Shown: piece after piece, positions 6,803-10,368 of the stretch | How the letters are laid out: the number at the start of each line of letters is the position of its first letter | How positions within the stretch are numbered: position 1 is the first letter of the stretch | DNA from: Eubacterium sp. | GTDB lineage: Bacteria; Bacillota; Clostridia; Peptostreptococcales; Anaerovoracaceae | Direction of reading: 5' to 3' | DNA length: 10,368 bases | Assembly (NCBI GenBank): GCA_017419895.1 | Contig: JAFOKI010000075.1 | Coordinates: 1 to 10,368, forward strand | The notes under the pieces: model-generated | Database searches by the model: none | What the model saw: the letters and a program-made list of their open reading frames with translations, nothing else | What the model was told of the DNA's origin: nothing | Made by a program: the position numbers and the translations under genes

Positions 6803-7864
6803 CTAAGTTCTTGCTTTTATTGTTCTGATGAGGGCGTCCTCGAGTTCACTCTCATCTACAGTCTCTATTACTTCACCTTTTGCTATGACAAGACCTTTAC
6901 CGTCTCCTCCGCAGATCCCGAAATCGGCCTCTCTCGCCTCTCCCGGTCCGTTTACCACGCATCCCATTACAGCTATCTTAAGCCCTTCCGGGATGCCTGG
7001 CTCCTGCATGAGCCGTTTCTCTACCGATTCAGCGAGTGATGCAAGGTCTATTCTGGTCCTTCCACATGTCGGGCATGAAACAAGCTCAAGTCTGGGCTTT
7101 CTGAGACCGACAGATTCGAGGAGAGTATTGGCGAACAAAACTTCCTCTACAGGGTCTCCCGTAAGCGAAACTCTTATGGTATCTCCCACACCCGCAAGAA
7201 GTAGTGCTCCTAGTCCTGCGGCTGATTTTACCTTTCCCCTGTTGACCGTTCCTGCTTCCGTTATCCCTATATGGAGAGGAACGTCGAGTTTTTTTGCGGC
7301 GATCATGTGCGCGTCATAGTTGAGTCTGACATCCGAAGATTTTATCGATACAACCACATCATCGAATCCCAGGTCTGAAAGAAGTTCTACATTTCTCACC
7401 GCGCTCTCGGCAAGAGCCTCAGCGCATGGGCTTCCGTACTTTTCCAGAAGATCTTTTTCAAGAGATCCGGAATTCACTCCTATGCGAATGGGGACGCCGC
7501 GTTCTTTTGCGGCCTTTGTCACTGCGAGCACTCTGTCACGCGACCCGATATTGCCCGGATTGATTCTTATCTTGTCAGCTCCCGCTTCTATCGCTCCAAT
7601 AGCTAGCCTGTAATCGAAATGAATATCCGCAACAAGCGGCATATCAGTTTTTGCGCGGACACGGCCGAACACCTCAAGCGATTCTTTGTCCGGAACCGCA
7701 AGCCTAACTATCTGGCAGCCCGCGTCTTCGAGACGCGCGATCTGTTCAAGAATACCCTTCTCATTCCTCGAGTCGACATTGCTCATCGACTGGATAACTA
7801 CAGGCTCCCCGCCACCGATCACAACGTCGCGCACACGGACTTTTTTACTTATTCTTCTTTCCAT
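6803..7864 (-). CDS. ispG: 4-hydroxy-3-methylbut-2-en-1-yl diphosphate synthase IspG (GcpE)
   Basis: Iron-sulfur enzyme of the MEP pathway. It reductively opens 2-C-methyl-D-erythritol 2,4-cyclodiphosphate to HMBPP, the penultimate step to IPP and DMAPP; cytoplasmic, needing ferredoxin or flavodoxin electrons. The 353-residue length is normal for the short bacterial two-domain form. An N-terminal TIM barrel (about 1-255) begins RRISKKVRVRDVVIGGG and contains VIQSMSNVD and DIHFDYRLA. The C-terminal domain carries the 4Fe-4S ligands Cys264 and Cys267 (SCPTCGRT), Cys302 and Glu309 (GCVVNGPGEA). The ATG follows AAAAGG with a 10-nt TATATATATA spacer, longer than usual. It lies 49 bp after rseP and 64 bp before polC. 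With dxr, this is the second MEP gene of the cluster. Identification is firm. Confidence 0.98.
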   Translation of the reverse strand: MERRISKKVRVRDVVIGGGEPVVIQSMSNVDSRNEKGILEQIARLEDAGCQIVRLAVPDKESLEVFGRVRAKTDMPLVADIHFDYRLAIGAIEAGADKIRINPGNIGSRDRVLAVTKAAKERGVPIRIGVNSGSLEKDLLEKYGSPCAEALAESAVRNVELLSDLGFDDVVVSIKSSDVRLNYDAHMIAAKKLDVPLHIGITEAGTVNRGKVKSAAGLGALLLAGVGDTIRVSLTGDPVEEVLFANTLLESVGLRKPRLELVSCPTCGRTRIDLASLAESVEKRLMQEPGIPEGLKIAVMGCVVNGPGEAREADFGICGGDGKGLVIAKGEVIETVDESELEDALIRTIKART

Positions 7865-7913
7865 TATATATATACCTTTTCAGAAGTACCTTTTTTGTCA
7901 CTCAAAAGAAGTT

Positions 7914-8912
7914 TCACCTGAATAATTTGATTACGTCGCTGAACGTGACAAGAATCATCAGTAGGATAAGGAGCGAGAATCCGAACATGTTGACAGCCGT
8001 CTCGACCTTCTCAGAGATCTTCTTCCCGGTTATCCCGCTTATTAGAACAAAGATAATCCGTCCGCCGTCGAGCGCCGGAAGCGGAAGCATGTTCATTATC
8101 GCAAGGTTGACGCTGATGAGCGCTACAAGTATAAGAAAATACCGCATGCCTGACGAAGATGTCTCGTGCACCATCGTAACCATACCGACAGGTCCGGAGA
8201 CATCGCTCAAGGCGGCCTCCCCTGTTATCAGCATCCTGAGACTGTCAAAAATGCTGACTATGAAATTGCCTGTCCCTGTTATACCGTATTTTATCGCGGT
8301 TATAGGACTCCTCGATATTTTAGATGCAATACCGATCACGATCCGGCCTTCCTCGTTCTTTTCAGGCTTGAGCGTGACAGTCGTTTCCTCACCGCCGCGC
8401 GAATAAGTGACCGTCATGGTCTCACCGGATGCCTGGATCTGCTTCGAGACATCTGCCCATGATTCAGTCCTGATACCGTCGATCTCGACGATTTTGTCGC
8501 CGGCGCGAATGCCTGCCTCGTAAGCCGGCTGACCTGCCGGGACATCCGCAAGCGTCGTGGTAGTAGTTCCGTACCAAAGCATGATGCCCGTAAGTATAAG
8601 CACGCTTATCACGAGGTTCATGCCTGCTCCGGCAACCAGCACGAGAAGTTTGGCCCAGACAGGCTTGTTGTCGAACGACCGCTCGTCCTCTCCTCCGCCG
8701 TCTTCCCCCTCCATGGCGCAGTAACCGCCTATCGGGAACACACGTATCGAATAGAGCGTCTCTCCCTTCTGCTTATGGAACAAAGCCGGACCCATGCCGA
8801 ACGAGAACTCGTTGACCTTGATACCGACGGCTTTAGCCACGATAAAATGCCCGAGTTCGTGCGGGAATATAAGCAGCGCAAATAGTAATATCGCAAGAAA
8901 CAGTGTTTTCAT
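7914..8912 (-). CDS. rseP: RIP metalloprotease RseP (site-2 protease family)
   Basis: Intramembrane zinc protease that cleaves membrane-anchored substrates such as anti-sigma factors and remnant signal peptides; its Bacillus counterpart is RasP. The 332 residues show the family architecture. A first membrane segment (about 3-25) carries the active-site HELGH at 18-22 (zinc ligands H18, H22; catalytic E19). This is followed by the FSFGMGPALF and FPIGGYCAMEGED region, a second hydrophobic segment (about 87-112), one PDZ domain (about 115-195, with AGIRAGDKIVEIDG), a third segment (about 258-280) and a last one (about 308-325). The motif NMLPLPALDGGR at 274-285 supplies the third ligand, Asp282. 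The length suits the single-PDZ Gram-positive form rather than the double-PDZ E. coli protein (450 aa). The site before the ATG is weak (AGAG about 10 nt upstream). It follows dxr by 54 bp, a gap that holds a stem-loop. Confidence 0.97.
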   Translation of the reverse strand: MKTLFLAILLFALLIFPHELGHFIVAKAVGIKVNEFSFGMGPALFHKQKGETLYSIRVFPIGGYCAMEGEDGGGEDERSFDNKPVWAKLLVLVAGAGMNLVISVLILTGIMLWYGTTTTTLADVPAGQPAYEAGIRAGDKIVEIDGIRTESWADVSKQIQASGETMTVTYSRGGEETTVTLKPEKNEEGRIVIGIASKISRSPITAIKYGITGTGNFIVSIFDSLRMLITGEAALSDVSGPVGMVTMVHETSSSGMRYFLILVALISVNLAIMNMLPLPALDGGRIIFVLISGITGKKISEKVETAVNMFGFSLLILLMILVTFSDVIKLFR

Positions 8913-8930
8913 ATCAAATATTCTCTGTCA

Positions 8931-8958
8931 AAGGCGCCTGCCGGCAGCTGTGCGCCTT
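8931..8958 (-). other. intercistronic stem-loop between dxr and rseP
   Basis: AAGGCGC (8931-8937) and GCGCCTT (8952-8958) form a perfect 7-bp inverted repeat. Its 14-nt interior contains another palindrome, CTGCCGGCAG. On the minus strand it is followed by only TTTGA, so it is at best a weak attenuator. It ends 18 nt before the rseP start and could influence rseP translation or mRNA processing. The structure is seen; the function is inferred. Confidence 0.4.
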
Positions 8959-8966
8959 CAAACCTT

Positions 8967-10148
8967 TCATATCATCTCAGTTGTTTTGGCGCGCGCCAGC
9001 GCGTCCGATTCAAAAATAGCGGCGAGATCCGGCTCATCGTCCGAACCGAGTTTTTCGATCATCTCGATTATAATCCTCGGGATGTCCAAAAAACCGACCT
9101 TCTTCTCGAGGAACGCTTCCACGAGTATCTCATTCGCGGCATTCATGATAACAGGCCTGTTGCCCCCGCGCGCCGCGGCGTCTTTTGCTATCGCGAGGCA
9201 CTGGAACACCCCGGGATCAGGCTCCTCAAATGTCAAGCCATTTTTGAGCGAGAACAGATCGAGTTTCGGAAGCTCGAGCGCAAGCCTGTCAGGATATCCG
9301 AGCGCCACGCTGATCGGAACCCTCATGTCGGGGATACCGAGCTGTGCCAGAACAGATGTATCCTCAAACTCGACCGCCGAGTGAACGATGCTTTGTGGAT
9401 GGACGAGCACCGTTATCTTATCCATCGGCACATCAAACAACCATCTCGCCTCGATCATCTCGAGTCCTTTATTCATCATCGACGCAGAGTCGATCGTGAT
9501 CTTCCTGCCCATCGTCCAATTCGGGTGCTTGAGAGCCATCTCCGGCGTGACCGACTCAAGCTGATCACGTGTCCAGCCTCTGAACGGACCGCCTGACGCA
9601 GTCAGGAGGATGCGGCTGATTTTCTTGTCGCGGTTGCCTGTCAGGCACTGGAATATCGCGCTGTGCTCACTGTCTATAGGAAGGATCTCAATGCCCTTAT
9701 CTGCGGCGGCCTTCATGATCACGTTGCCGCCCGCGACAAGAGTTTCTTTGTTCGCGAGAGCAATCTCCATGTCTGCCTGGATAGCAGCGTATGTCGGAGC
9801 GAGCCCGCGCATGCCCATGAGAGCGTTCACGACCAAATCAGCCGGCTTGACCGAGCCGGAGGCCTTGTCGGACCAATCGCCCGAAGCCGCACGGATCAAT
9901 CCTTCCTCGCCCCAGGAAAACCCGATCCCGGGGAATTCAGCCGCAAGCATGTCAGCATCTGATTTGCGCTCACACACAGCAAATGCCGGGCGGTACTTCG
10001 CGAGCTGCTCCCGGAAAAGAGCAATATTGCGGCCGCATGTGAGCGCTGCCGCTTCGAACCTGTCAGGATATCTTTCCATCACATCGAGAGTCTGAGTCCC
10101 GATGGAGCCCGTGCTCCCGAGGAGCACTATTCGTTTCTTTTCTTTCAT
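8967..10148 (-). CDS. dxr: 1-deoxy-D-xylulose-5-phosphate reductoisomerase Dxr (IspC)
   Basis: Converts 1-deoxy-D-xylulose 5-phosphate to 2-C-methyl-D-erythritol 4-phosphate with NADPH, the first committed MEP-pathway step and the target of fosmidomycin; cytoplasmic. The 393 residues match the family norm (E. coli 398). The Rossmann NADPH motif GSTGSIG is at 11-17. Metal ligands are Asp159 and Glu161 (PIDSEHSAIFQ) and Glu230; substrate-binding Asn226 and Lys227 lie in SMMNKGLEMIEARWLF. The flexible active-site lid includes LKHPNWTMG (206-214). The C-terminal helical region contains VIMNAANEI. The ATG lies 11 bp after the cdsA stop; no canonical ribosome site is visible, only a TATATAT tract, so translation may be coupled to cdsA. 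Identification is firm. Confidence 0.98.
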   Translation of the reverse strand: MKEKKRIVLLGSTGSIGTQTLDVMERYPDRFEAAALTCGRNIALFREQLAKYRPAFAVCERKSDADMLAAEFPGIGFSWGEEGLIRAASGDWSDKASGSVKPADLVVNALMGMRGLAPTYAAIQADMEIALANKETLVAGGNVIMKAAADKGIEILPIDSEHSAIFQCLTGNRDKKISRILLTASGGPFRGWTRDQLESVTPEMALKHPNWTMGRKITIDSASMMNKGLEMIEARWLFDVPMDKITVLVHPQSIVHSAVEFEDTSVLAQLGIPDMRVPISVALGYPDRLALELPKLDLFSLKNGLTFEEPDPGVFQCLAIAKDAAARGGNRPVIMNAANEILVEAFLEKKVGFLDIPRIIIEMIEKLGSDDEPDLAAIFESDALARAKTTEMI

Positions 10149-10159
10149 ATATATACGGG

Positions 10160-10368
10160 CTATTTGATCCCGAAATGCTCCATCACTATAACGACGTAGT
10201 AGTACACGAACGGCGCGGTGAACAGAACGCTGTCGAACCTGTCCATGATCCCGCCGTGGCCGGGGATCAGCGTGCCGTAATCCTTTATACCCATCTTGCG
10301 CTTGTATGCCGATGCCGTGAGGTCGCCGCAGACCGAAACGCCCGCGCCGAGCAGACCGATCACAGCGC
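10160..10368 (-). CDS. cdsA: phosphatidate cytidylyltransferase CdsA, C-terminal part (cut by the window edge)
   Basis: Only about the last 69 residues are present; the gene continues past the right edge. CdsA is a polytopic membrane enzyme that makes CDP-diacylglycerol from CTP and phosphatidic acid, the branch point of phospholipid synthesis. The visible part contains the complete family signature, [13 protein letters not shown] followed by [13 protein letters not shown], which holds the conserved Lys-Asp and the Asp-Arg-x-Asp metal/substrate residues. A final membrane segment ([16 protein letters not shown]) ends in HFGIK. The position directly ahead of dxr is the classical uppS-cdsA-dxr order, so uppS is expected further right. 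Partial, but the signature is unambiguous. Confidence 0.96.
   Translation of the reverse strand, partial: AVIGLLGAGVSVCGDLTASAYKRKMGIKDYGTLIPGHGGIMDRFDSVLFTAPFVYYYVVIVMEHFGIK

Overview
The window looks like a core chromosomal segment of an obligately or facultatively anaerobic Gram-positive bacterium of the class Clostridia (Eubacteriales; a Lachnospiraceae-like gut or rumen organism is a reasonable guess). The reasons are a PolC-type replicative polymerase, a class III oxygen-sensitive ribonucleotide reductase, the non-mevalonate isoprenoid genes dxr and ispG, and the gene order cdsA-dxr-rseP-ispG-polC, which is classical for Firmicutes/Clostridia. All identified genes lie on the minus strand, so transcription runs from right to left.

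Right to left: the C-terminal end of cdsA (phospholipid synthesis) enters at the right edge. It is followed by dxr (first committed step of the MEP isoprenoid pathway), rseP (intramembrane site-2 protease), ispG (late MEP step) and polC (leading replicative polymerase). The gaps are short (11, 54, 49 and 64 bp) and I see no convincing terminator among them, so this is probably one long transcription unit whose promoter lies beyond the right edge. Two gaps (dxr-rseP and ispG-polC) hold GC-rich stem-loops without a U-tract. A plausible terminator follows polC at about 2685-2707. Then comes an independent unit: a promoter overlapped by two NrdR-type boxes spaced three helical turns apart, and nrdD, closed by a strong intrinsic terminator at 291-317. 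No nrdG is next to nrdD. The leftmost 290 bp are AT-rich and without a recognisable gene, but contain a very good minus-strand promoter (70-98) pointing at whatever lies beyond the left edge.

The genes link precursor supply to growth. CdsA makes CDP-diacylglycerol. Dxr and IspG make the isoprenoid precursors used for undecaprenyl phosphate and quinones. RseP handles membrane proteolysis, PolC copies the chromosome, and NrdD supplies dNTPs without oxygen under likely NrdR (dATP-sensing) control.

Most of the window is ordinary housekeeping DNA. The one strong anomaly is polC. Its reading frame is intact, but the DnaQ-like 3'-5' exonuclease that normally interrupts the PHP domain of PolC is absent, replaced by a linker of about 17 residues, while all nine expected PHP metal ligands remain. 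I do not see a novel multi-gene system here.
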